Shown here: positions 18,538 through 25,818 of the stretch, piece after piece
How positions within the stretch are numbered: the first letter of the stretch is position 1
Layout of the letters: the number at the start of each line of letters is the position of its first letter
Assembly: GCF_003336675.1 (NCBI RefSeq)
Contig: NZ_QPII01000020.1
Span: forward strand, 1 to 64,000
Source: Billgrantia montanilacus
GTDB lineage: Bacteria > Pseudomonadota > Gammaproteobacteria > Pseudomonadales > Halomonadaceae
Length of the DNA: 64,000 nucleotides
Direction: 5' to 3'
Position numbers and translations under genes: made by a program
Notes under the pieces: generated by a model
What the model was told of the DNA's origin: nothing
What the model saw: only the letters and a program-made list of their open reading frames with translations
The model's database searches: none

Positions 18538-19119
18538 CAGGAACAGGCAACTACCGGCCAGCAGCAGCGCCAGGGTGCGGTTCACCACTACCAGCACAGT
18601 GGGTCGCTGAATATAGCGGCGCAGGAAAGCCCCGGCATAGACCCAGCTACCCAGTGACAGCCAGCAGATCGGCAGGTAGAGCGCGGCGAACAGCATTACC
18701 TGCTGCAGGTCGCCACCGCTGGTGTAGGCCGCAATGCCCGACGCGGATGCCAGCCACGCCTTGGGGTTGAGCCACTGCATCATCGCCCCCGTGATAAAGC
18801 CTGGCGCCCGGGGAGCCTCACCCTTCGGCAGGTGGCCATCGTCGCGAAGCAGTCGCCAGCTCAGGTAGAGCAGGAACACGACCCCGGCCCAACGTAGCGC
18901 TTCCGTCAGCCCCGGCACCATCGTCAGCACCGAATAGAGCCCCAGACCCACGGCAACGAATAATACGACGAAGCCGAGCGTCGCCCCGGTCACGAACATC
19001 AGGCCCTGTGGGATGGGATAGCGGGTGCCGCTGGTCAGGCACACCAGATTGACTGGCCCTGGTGAAATCGAAGCGACAAGGGCAAACGCCGACATCGGCA
19101 GAATCATGGCAAGGCTCAT
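18508..19119 (-). CDS. LysE family amino acid translocator
   Basis: A 203-residue protein with five or six membrane segments. The LysE signature ASISPGPVNLVCLTSG is at the N-terminus and WLNPKAWLASASG in the middle. Start ATG 19119 is chosen because AGGAGG lies six bases upstream; seven more codons upstream are open. The C-terminal tail FERELLFE is encoded by a short tandem repeat shared with the convergent AraC gene, so the tail has probably drifted recently. The substrate is unknown. Confidence 0.85.
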   Translation of the reverse strand: MSLAMILPMSAFALVASISPGPVNLVCLTSGTRYPIPQGLMFVTGATLGFVVLFVAVGLGLYSVLTMVPGLTEALRWAGVVFLLYLSWRLLRDDGHLPKGEAPRAPGFITGAMMQWLNPKAWLASASGIAAYTSGGDLQQVMLFAALYLPICWLSLGSWVYAGAFLRRYIQRPTVLVVVNRTLALLLAGSCLFLFFERELLFE

Positions 19120-19277
19120 CGTCATCCTCCTGGGTGGCAATGGCCGAAGTGTGCCGCGGCGACATGGTGGCGGTATTGAATGAAATTGATGTGGCGTGTG
19201 CGTTGCAGTTGTCGGTACCGTGGCCCGGCTTGCCGAATTGGGGTATCGTTGCGAAATTTAGCGGGTAGTGCCGATAG

Positions 19278-19592
19278 ATGACTGTATTTTTTAAAGAAAC
19301 ATCAGAGCCGGAGGTCAGTTGTTCAAGCTGTCAGGCTTGCTGCTGTCGTTTGGAAGTGATGATCATTACCGATACGGGCGTGCCCGAAAAGCATATTGCC
19401 TACGATGAGTGGGGCGGAGAAACCATGCGGCGTCTGGAGGATGGCTGGTGCTCGGCCCTGGATCGTGAGACCTACCTGTGCACGATTTACGAACAACGTC
19501 CCTGGATTTGCCGAGAGTTCGAAGTGGGCTCGTATGAGTGTCTTGTAGAGAGACAAGAACTGGATAACTACCAGAACAACTCCCTCGGGTGA
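19278..19592 (+). CDS. YkgJ family cysteine-cluster protein
   Basis: A 104-residue protein rich in cysteine: a C-x2-C-x2-CCC cluster near residue 15-24, then WCSALDRETYLCTIYEQRPWICREF, which matches the YkgJ/CxxCxxCC zinc- or iron-chelating family. The role is unknown; a metal-binding function is inferred from the cysteines. The ribosome site before ATG 19278 is weak. A strong terminator follows. Confidence 0.8.
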   Translation: MTVFFKETSEPEVSCSSCQACCCRLEVMIITDTGVPEKHIAYDEWGGETMRRLEDGWCSALDRETYLCTIYEQRPWICREFEVGSYECLVERQELDNYQNNSLG

Positions 19593-19600
19593 GACTCTCA

Positions 19601-19633
19601 CTACCGGCCTGCTGGAGGCCGGTAGTCCTTTCG
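19601..19633. terminator. Rho-independent terminator after ykgJ
   Basis: A perfect 10-bp stem, CTACCGGCCT at 19601-19610 and AGGCCGGTAG at 19616-19625, with a 5-nt loop, followed by TCCTTTCGTT on the plus strand. It lies between convergent genes, so it may serve both. Confidence 0.75.
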
Positions 19634-19658
19634 TTCGTTGATCGCTGCTGCCTCTGCT

Positions 19659-20342
19659 CTACAGGCCAAGTGCCTCCAGCAATACTTTTGCGACCGGTTC
19701 GGAGGAGGGCGGGTTCTGGCCGGTGATCAACTGGCCGTCTCGACGGGTATAGGGGGCGAAGACGTCGGCCTTCGAGTAGTGGGCTCCACCTTCCTTGAGC
19801 GCGTTCTCGACCAGATGCGGTACGACCTCGGTGAGTCCCACTGCGTCTTCTTCTTCGTTGGTGAAGCCAGTGACCTGGCGGCCGCGAATGATCAGTTGCC
19901 CCTCGGTGTCGCGGGCATGGATCAGTGCAATAGGGGCGTGGCACACCGCGGCCACGGGCTTTTGCTGTGCCCAGAAGGTTTCGATCAGGCGGATGGAGTC
20001 CGCATCGTCAACCAGATCCCATAGCGGGCCATGGCCGCCGGGATAGAAAATAGCATCGAAGTCGTCGGCGCTTACCTCACTGAGACGGCGAGTATTGGCC
20101 AACTGCTGCTGGGCCCGATCGTCCTGCTGGAAGCGGCGGGTCGCCTCGGTCTGGCTCTCCTCGGCGTCGCTCTTGGGGTCCAGCGGTGGCTTGCCGCCCT
20201 TGGGGGAGGCCAGTTCCACCTCGGCACCGGCATCCAGGCAGGCATAGTAGGGCGCCGCCAGCTCCTCCAGCCAGAAGCCGGTGGGCTCGCCCGTATCGCC
20301 GAGGCTGTCGTGGGAGGTAAGGACCATCAGAATGCGGCTCAT
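19659..20342 (-). CDS. DJ-1/PfpI family protein (Hsp31-like)
   Basis: A 227-residue class I glutamine amidotransferase-like protein. The nucleophile cysteine lies in PVAAVCHAPIALIHA, with an upstream acidic residue in DFDAIFYPGGHGPLWDL that would form the usual Glu-Cys pair, and a His directly after the cysteine. Length and insertions (WLEELAAPYYACLDAG) match the Hsp31/glyoxalase III-like subgroup, which removes methylglyoxal or acts as a protein deglycase/chaperone. Start ATG 20342 with AGGAGA upstream. Single gene, convergent to ykgJ. Confidence 0.85.
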   Translation of the reverse strand: MSRILMVLTSHDSLGDTGEPTGFWLEELAAPYYACLDAGAEVELASPKGGKPPLDPKSDAEESQTEATRRFQQDDRAQQQLANTRRLSEVSADDFDAIFYPGGHGPLWDLVDDADSIRLIETFWAQQKPVAAVCHAPIALIHARDTEGQLIIRGRQVTGFTNEEEDAVGLTEVVPHLVENALKEGGAHYSKADVFAPYTRRDGQLITGQNPPSSEPVAKVLLEALGL

Positions 20343-20548
20343 GAATCTCTCCTTTTCTTGCTGCGGATGGCAACGGGGTCCATGGTAAGTGCATGGCTAT
20401 ACAGGAGCGTAGCGTGTCCAGGTGGCAAGGCCTAATGGGGGTGGAAAGATAGTTCTTCCCGGCCTCCCATCGGCGTGCCCGTCGCTGCGACTCAAGTCAA
20501 TTGCTAGCAGCGAGTGGATCTGTCCATGAACGCCCAGGAGAAGACGCC

Positions 20549-21022
20549 ATGTTGCTTGAAGGTTCCTGTCACTGCGGCTCAGTTTGTTTCAGCGTCGAGT
20601 CGCCGCATCCTTACCCCTATCAGCGCTGCTACTGCTCCATATGCCGCAAGACCGCAGGCGGCGGCGGTTACGCCATCAACCTGAGTGGGCTTGCCGAGAC
20701 ACTACGGGTCGAGGGAAGCGAGCACAAGGGTATCTACCAGGCAGAGATTGACGGCGAAAAGAGTTCAGGCGAGCGCCATTTCTGCAGACACTGCGCCTCG
20801 GCGCTATGGGTCTATGACCCAAACTGGCCCGAGCTGGTGCACCCTTTCGCTTCGGCAATCGACAGTGAGCTGCCGGTGCCGTCGGAGCGTGTCCACTTGC
20901 TGCTGGACAGCAAGGCCGGCTGGGTGGAGGTCGAGGCCCGGGAAAACGACCAGTGCTTCAATGGCTACCCGGAGGAGAGTATCGCCGAGTGGCATCAGCG
21001 TCGGGGGCTGGAAATGCCTTGA
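20549..21022 (+). CDS. GFA family (glutathione-dependent formaldehyde-activating type) protein
   Basis: A 157-residue zinc-binding protein of the GFA/CENP-V family. Cysteines expected to hold zinc are present: EGSCHCGSV, YQRCYCSICRK, and HFCRHCASALWVYD. The founding member speeds condensation of formaldehyde with glutathione, but most relatives have unknown substrates. Start ATG 20549 has AGGAG nine bases upstream; a longer open frame to 20501 lacks similarity. Convergent to the DCC-family gene. Confidence 0.85.
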   Translation: MLLEGSCHCGSVCFSVESPHPYPYQRCYCSICRKTAGGGGYAINLSGLAETLRVEGSEHKGIYQAEIDGEKSSGERHFCRHCASALWVYDPNWPELVHPFASAIDSELPVPSERVHLLLDSKAGWVEVEARENDQCFNGYPEESIAEWHQRRGLEMP

Positions 21023-21097
21023 GGCTTATGCGACCTGAACCAGTTTGCACCGTCTCAGGAGTTGCGAAGGGCAGGTAAGCCAGCGCATCGATGAGCT

Positions 21098-21520
21098 TCA
21101 ATGTCTTAAATTGTCGATCCGCCCTTTCCTCAACATCTTCAACAACCCATTTCGACACGCTCGAAGCAGCGGATAGAGCCGTGCCGTGCGTTCTGGGCTC
21201 GCAAACAGCCGATACATCAGTCGATTGAACACGCCGCTGCGAGTACCGAGCAGGGTGAGGCGGTGCAGGGCCTCGCTGCCGTGATACCAGCGTTTGCCGA
21301 TCTGCAGGGCGAAGCCCTGGTCCAGATCGATGCCCATGGCGGTGAGTTGCTGGCGCGCTTCGCTGTCTTGCCTGGCGTCGATTAACTCGAGCTCGCCGAC
21401 TTCCTTGCGCATGCGTTGCCAACGCACGTAGCGTCGGCAAATCGGACATTCGCCGTCGTACACCAGGCGAAGCCGGCGTCTCGAAGGATCCTGTATGCCG
21501 CAACCGCTCTCTGCCTGCAT
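21098..21520 (-). CDS. DCC family thiol-disulfide oxidoreductase-like protein (DUF393)
   Basis: A 140-residue protein with the family signature LVYDGECPICRRYVRW, giving a CxxC pair in a thioredoxin-like fold, and the later aromatic segment GKRWYHGSEALHRL. Redox activity is assumed from the fold; the partner is unknown. The first in-frame ATG is at 21520; the conserved domain starts near residue 18. It lies just before a patch of decayed genes on the other strand. Confidence 0.83.
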   Translation of the reverse strand: MQAESGCGIQDPSRRRLRLVYDGECPICRRYVRWQRMRKEVGELELIDARQDSEARQQLTAMGIDLDQGFALQIGKRWYHGSEALHRLTLLGTRSGVFNRLMYRLFASPERTARLYPLLRACRNGLLKMLRKGRIDNLRH

Positions 21521-21615
21521 CTTGCAATGCCTCCCTTCGTTGGCGACGCTCTATGCACAGCATGAGGGCTGTGGAGCGCCGAGGCCAGGTTCTCGGTCTG
21601 ACTGAGGGAACCTGC

Positions 21616-21798
21616 ATGAACCAGAGATACAAGACACCACCGAATCAGGTCGAACATCACGGCGACTGCCGTCCCGATGCCACACTGCGGATCGAGACCG
21701 ACGAACTCGAGGCGTTTCATTACAGCTGCATGCAGGACACGACGATAGCCGATCCGTTCGGCAACCGGCTAACCTTCACCAATACGATCAGTACCTGA
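21616..21798 (+). pseudogene. Remnant of a glyoxalase/VOC superfamily gene with internal deletion
   Basis: The 60-residue frame from ATG 21616 (MNQRYKTPPNQ) contains LRIETDELEAFHYSCM, which resembles the middle of glyoxalase-superfamily (bleomycin-resistance-like) proteins. It is followed immediately by DTTIADPFGNRLTFTN, which resembles their C-terminal strand. The ~30 residues that normally separate these two parts are missing, so an internal deletion is likely. The product could not form a complete VOC fold. Confidence is moderate because the family was recognised by motif only. Confidence 0.55.
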
Positions 21799-21835
21799 AC
21801 GCCGATTCCCTTCGGTGACTCGACAGGAGAGTTTC

Positions 21836-22240
21836 ATGGACGAATCGACGAAACGCGACCTGCTAGAGCGATACATCACCGCCTACAATCACTTCGATGT
21901 CGAGGGGATGTTGGCCGTGCTTGACCCCGACGCTACCTTCGAGAACTACTCGGGAAGCGAACTCACCACCTCGGCCTACGGCATCGACGAGTTTCGGCAT
22001 CTCGCCGAGCATGCCAAGGGATTTTTCTCCGAGCTCGTGCAGCGCGTTATCAGCCTGACCAAGGCCAATGAACTCAAAACTTGGGGTCCATGGACCATTT
22101 ACGGCACAGGCGTAAAGACGGCCGTCTTCCTATGGTCTAGTGTCAATAAAGAACATGGCGACGAATGCCGGAATAAGAACGTCGTCCCGCTGCGAGCATG
22201 TGCTTCAACACTGTGCCCCACTCACTGCTGGGAGATGTGA
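21836..22240 (+). pseudogene. SnoaL/NTF2-like gene with replaced C-terminal part
   Basis: The frame from ATG 21836 (MDESTKRDLLERYITAYNHF) begins like a nuclear transport factor 2/SnoaL-like protein, and family similarity is good up to FFSELVQRVISLT near residue 76. After this the expected second half of the barrel is absent, and the frame reads through unrelated, cysteine-rich sequence to 22240. This looks like a fusion or deletion join. It may still be expressed as an odd protein. The next gene begins one base after its stop. The GGAG-like site before 21836 supports the start. Confidence 0.55.
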
Positions 22241-22241
22241 C

Positions 22242-22400
22242 ATGCCAATAGGAACGATTCTACTGATAATCTTGGTGCTGCTTCTGATCGGCGCGATACC
22301 TGCATGGCCCCACAGCCGGGGATGGGGATATGGCCCCAGCGGGGGGCTCGGGCTGGTGTTGATAATCGTGATCATTTTAGTGTTGACGGGGACGTTATAG
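22242..22400 (+). CDS. DUF3309 family small membrane protein
   Basis: A 52-residue hydrophobic protein, MPIGTILLIILVLLLIGAIP at the N-terminus, then a Trp/Gly-rich turn (WPHSRGWGYGPSGG) and a second hydrophobic helix. This matches DUF3309 small proteins, which are widespread in proteobacteria and often stress- or envelope-associated; their function is unknown. GGGAG lies six bases before the ATG. It starts one base after the stop of the broken NTF2-like gene and ends 8 nt before the SDR start, so it may be in one transcript with the SDR. Confidence 0.8.
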   Translation: MPIGTILLIILVLLLIGAIPAWPHSRGWGYGPSGGLGLVLIIVIILVLTGTL

Positions 22401-22408
22401 GTATCGCA

Positions 22409-23155
22409 TTGAAAAAGATTCTGGTGATTACCGGCGGGAGCCGTGGCATCGGCGCTGCCACCGCGCGCCTGGGTGCCGCCAGCGGCTACGCCGTTTGCGT
22501 CAACTATCGTCATAACGAAGTCGCTGCAATGGCGGTGGTCGAAGCGATCACCAGTGCTGGCGGCGAGGCGATCGCCGTGCCGGGCGATGTCGGCTCCGAG
22601 GCCGACGTGGTGCGGCTCTTCGAAAAAGTCGACGAGAAGCTTGGCCCGGTCACGGCGTTGGTCAACAACGCCGGCATTCTGGAAGCGCAAATGCGCGTCG
22701 AGAAAATGGACGCCGCCCGCCTGGGCCGGGTGGTGACGGCCAACGTGATCGGCAGCTTTCTCTGTGCTCGTGAGGCCATTCGCCGCATGTCGACCCGGCA
22801 CGGCGGCAAGGGCGGCGCGATCGTCAACGTCTCCTCCATCGCATCAAAGCTAGGCGCGCCCAACGAGTACGTCGACTACGCCGCGGCCAAGGGCGCCATC
22901 GACAGCTTTACCATCGGCCTTGCCAAGGAGGTCGCTGCCGAGGGCATTCGCGTCAATGCCGTCCGCCCCGGAGTGATCTACACCGAGATCCACGCCAGCG
23001 GTGGCGAGCCCGACCGCGTCGAGCGCGTGAAATCTTCCGTACCCATGCAGCGCGGCGGCCAGGCCGACGAGGTCGCCCGTGCCATCCTCTGGCTGCTTTC
23101 CGACGAGGCCTCCTACTCGACCGGGGCGCTGCTGGATGTGGCGGGTGGGCGATAA
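22409..23155 (+). CDS. SDR family oxidoreductase
   Basis: A 248-residue short-chain dehydrogenase/reductase. The NAD(P)-binding motif is TGGSRGIGAA near the N-terminus. The NNAG motif is present. The catalytic set is Ser in NVSSIAS with YVDYAAAKG (Tyr-x3-Lys). The substrate is unknown; relatives include YgfF-like glucose-1-dehydrogenase-type enzymes. The protein begins KKILVITGGSRG directly, so the start is taken as TTG 22409; no ATG or GTG fits close to the Rossmann fold. AGGT lies six bases upstream. The TTG implies weak translation, possibly coupled to DUF3309. Confidence 0.86.
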   Translation: MKKILVITGGSRGIGAATARLGAASGYAVCVNYRHNEVAAMAVVEAITSAGGEAIAVPGDVGSEADVVRLFEKVDEKLGPVTALVNNAGILEAQMRVEKMDAARLGRVVTANVIGSFLCAREAIRRMSTRHGGKGGAIVNVSSIASKLGAPNEYVDYAAAKGAIDSFTIGLAKEVAAEGIRVNAVRPGVIYTEIHASGGEPDRVERVKSSVPMQRGGQADEVARAILWLLSDEASYSTGALLDVAGGR

Positions 23156-23199
23156 TCGGCGACGAGCCGCCGCTCGGTGCACAAGCCTCCCATGGGACG

Positions 23200-24120
23200 T
23201 CAGGCCACTGCGTTGTCGATCTCAAGCTTTAGTGCAGGTGCCTGAGTTTCCAGATACTTCCACAATAACTCGGCAATGGGCCCGTGGGTGCGGTCGCGTC
23301 GACGCCCTGCGACCAGTTCCTCGCTAGCACCGGGGAAGTGCCGCCCGGCGATGGACAGCAGGCGGCCGTCGCGTAATTCCTCCTCGATCATGAAGCGTGG
23401 CAGGTGGCCCCAGGCCATGCCTTGCAGAATGAAATCCTTCTTCATCTCATGATCAGCCACGCTGCACTGAGAAGGGCCCCCTACCACGTAGTAATTGCGG
23501 GGCTCGGTGTGCTGCGCCGTGTCACGCAGCACGCATTGGGTCAGCTCGTGCATCTGCACCGGCGTGATCTCATTCGTAATGGGAAAGGGCAGGAAACCTG
23601 GTGCAACGACCGGTACCAATGGGATGGTGCCGAGATTGATCCACTCCAACTGCAAGTCGCTCTTGTCAATCCGGTGCAGAATCAGGTCGGCCTCGCCGTT
23701 CAGCAACCGCTCCCAGGGCCCGGTAACCGCTTCGTAGTGAAGCTGCAGGCGGGTGTTGGGGTGTTCGGCAAAGAATCGGCTGAGCAACCCAAGGAGCTTG
23801 GAGCGAGGGCACAGATCGCCGATCACGACGTTGAGGTGGGTTTCTTTGCCCATGGCCATCTGATGGGCATTAAGGGATAGCGCTTCCGCATCGCGCAACA
23901 GCGACTGGGCACGCCGATAGAGCGACAGCCCAGCTTCCGTAGGCCGTACTCGGTAGCCGCTCCGGTCCAGCAGGGCGATGCCGAACTGGCGCTCGAGCTT
24001 GGCCAGCGCAGCAAAGACAGCGGCATGGGAGCGGTTGAGTACGGCTGCCGCGGCCTGAAAGCCGCCCTCATCGACCACGGCGACGAAGCAGTGCAGTTCG
24101 TGCAGCGTGAATCTGTTCAT
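23200..24120 (-). CDS. LysR-family transcriptional regulator
   Basis: A 306-residue regulator. The N-terminal winged helix (LHELHCFVAVVDEGGFQAAA, with recognition helix SHAAVFAALAKLE) is followed by the two-lobed inducer domain from about residue 90. Divergent from the alpha/beta hydrolase at 24234 with 113 nt between, an AT-rich gap (24140-24175) that would hold the shared operator. It therefore probably controls that hydrolase. The inducer is unknown. The SDR gene ends 44 nt from its stop, convergent. Confidence 0.85.
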   Translation of the reverse strand: MNRFTLHELHCFVAVVDEGGFQAAAAVLNRSHAAVFAALAKLERQFGIALLDRSGYRVRPTEAGLSLYRRAQSLLRDAEALSLNAHQMAMGKETHLNVVIGDLCPRSKLLGLLSRFFAEHPNTRLQLHYEAVTGPWERLLNGEADLILHRIDKSDLQLEWINLGTIPLVPVVAPGFLPFPITNEITPVQMHELTQCVLRDTAQHTEPRNYYVVGGPSQCSVADHEMKKDFILQGMAWGHLPRFMIEEELRDGRLLSIAGRHFPGASEELVAGRRRDRTHGPIAELLWKYLETQAPALKLEIDNAVA

Positions 24121-24233
24121 TGTCAGCCTGGTTAACAGAGATGTTTTAAACTATGTAATATTTTTCTTATAACAACCGCAACTACTATCGAACTGTCACT
24201 CACCACCAAGGCAACTTGCCTCAGGAGTTCGAT

Positions 24234-25088
24234 ATGTCTCACCTGCTGGAATCTTCCACCAGCGGCAAGGCCAGTTTGGCAACAGCCGCTTATGGCGCAC
24301 GCTCACACTTCACCACGGGCGATGGAGTACGCATTGCTTATCGCATTGATGGTGCTGCCGAAAACCCCATACTCGTGCTTTCCAACTCCATTGCCACCGA
24401 CCTGGGCATGTGGGACCAGCAGGTACCCGCGCTGGCCGATCATTTCCGCGTGGTGCGTTACGACATGCGTGGGCACGGTGAGTCGGACGTGCCGATCGGT
24501 GCCTACTCCATCGATCGGCTTGGCAGGGATGTGCTGGAGCTGCTGGACAGTCTGGGTGTCGAACGCGCTCACTTCCTGGGGCTCTCGCTGGGCGGGTTCG
24601 TTGGCCAGTGGCTCGGCATTCATGCGCCGGAGCGCATCGACCGCCTGATCCTGAGTAACACCGCCTCATACCTGGGGCCTGCCAATCAGTGGGACGAAGC
24701 CATTGCCGCCGTGCTAAAGGCAGATGACATGCAGGAAACCGCTGAGAGGTTCCTGCGCAACTGGTTCCCGGCGAGAATGCTGGAGCCAGTGAGGCCCGAT
24801 GTAGAACCGTTTCATTCCACACTGCTGGCCACGGATCGTCAGGGCCTGGCCGGCTCCTTTGCAGCCGTGCGCGATTTCGATATGCGGCGCACCATTGCGC
24901 TCATCACGAGTCCGACGCTCATCATCGCCGGCGAGCACGATCCCGTCACTACCGCTAGCCACAGCGATGCGATGGCCGCCACCATCCCCGGTGCCCGACT
25001 GTTGGTCATGCCAGCGGCACATATGACTCACATCGAGTGCCCAACGAAGTTCATGGTGGCGGTCTTGGACTTTTTGCGTGGCTACTGA
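24234..25088 (+). CDS. Alpha/beta hydrolase, 3-oxoadipate enol-lactonase-like
   Basis: A 284-residue alpha/beta hydrolase. The nucleophile serine sits in FLGLSLGGFVGQWLG, the oxyanion region is LSNSIATDLGMWDQQ, the acid is in IIAGEHDPVT, and the histidine in MPAAHMTHIECP. The pattern LGLSLGGxxGQWLG is typical of PcaD (3-oxoadipate enol-lactonase). No other protocatechuate-pathway gene is nearby, so the substrate is uncertain. Start ATG 24234 has AGGAG seven bases upstream. Probably regulated by the divergent LysR protein. Confidence 0.82.
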   Translation: MSHLLESSTSGKASLATAAYGARSHFTTGDGVRIAYRIDGAAENPILVLSNSIATDLGMWDQQVPALADHFRVVRYDMRGHGESDVPIGAYSIDRLGRDVLELLDSLGVERAHFLGLSLGGFVGQWLGIHAPERIDRLILSNTASYLGPANQWDEAIAAVLKADDMQETAERFLRNWFPARMLEPVRPDVEPFHSTLLATDRQGLAGSFAAVRDFDMRRTIALITSPTLIIAGEHDPVTTASHSDAMAATIPGARLLVMPAAHMTHIECPTKFMVAVLDFLRGY

Positions 25089-25114
25089 CTTCTCACTGAT
25101 GCCACTCGGTTAGC

Positions 25115-25615
25115 CTAGCTGGCTTCCAGCGTTTCAATATTCGCTACTTCCAGCCGGAAGGCCCCGTCGCGGCGATCGGCAATCAACAGTCCGAGCTGTT
25201 GGATTTCGTCAGGTGCCAGCGGCGGGGCATTCTCAAGCAGGCGCCCACGAAATACCGCCTCGAATGTGCCCCAGGGCAGGGCGATGCGCTGCCACTCACC
25301 GACGAGGGGCTGAAATACGGCACGATAGGCGGCACCGTCGATCAGCTGATTGCTGTAAAGGCGCAGCTGGTACTTGCGACCGTCGCCACGCGCCTCTACG
25401 GTCACGCCTTGGTAGCCAGACAACCGCATGGGCTCTGGCTCGCGGCGTACCGAGGCGAAGCCGCCGCCGTGGGTCAGCAAAAGCTCTCCCGAGAAGACGC
25501 CCAGGGCACCTTCTGCGTGCATGGCGCCTCGAGATCCCCCACCCATGACCGTATCGTTGATGGCGCGCCAGCGTGCCGCTTCATCCCTGGCGCTGAAATC
25601 GATCAGTGTTGGCAT
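25115..25615 (-). CDS. CIA30 family protein
   Basis: A 166-residue protein with the beta-sandwich CIA30 (NDUFAF1-like) pattern: WRAINDTVMGGGSRGAM near the N-terminus, VTVEARGDGRKYQLRL in the middle, and QLGLLIADRRDGAFRLEV at the end. The eukaryotic relative helps assemble respiratory complex I; bacterial copies are uncharacterised and resemble carbohydrate-binding folds. Start ATG 25615 (MPTLIDFSARD) is preceded by AGGAGG at good spacing, which excludes the longer frame to 25657. Convergent to the hydrolase. Confidence 0.8.
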   Translation of the reverse strand: MPTLIDFSARDEAARWRAINDTVMGGGSRGAMHAEGALGVFSGELLLTHGGGFASVRREPEPMRLSGYQGVTVEARGDGRKYQLRLYSNQLIDGAAYRAVFQPLVGEWQRIALPWGTFEAVFRGRLLENAPPLAPDEIQQLGLLIADRRDGAFRLEVANIETLEAS

Positions 25616-25818
25616 CGTGCCTCCTGGCCCAGGTTGCGTGTCTGCATCCCTCAGCATGACGGCGATAGGCTACCGTTGCCAGGCCAGGCTGATGGGTTCG
25701 CTTTCAGCGGCCGATTGACAGGTGATACCATCACGCCCATACGGCAGCAGCCTGCGCACCTCTCTGCGCCCTCCATGCCCACCCCTCTTCCCAAGTTTTA
25801 ACGCCTGGTACCCTGTTA

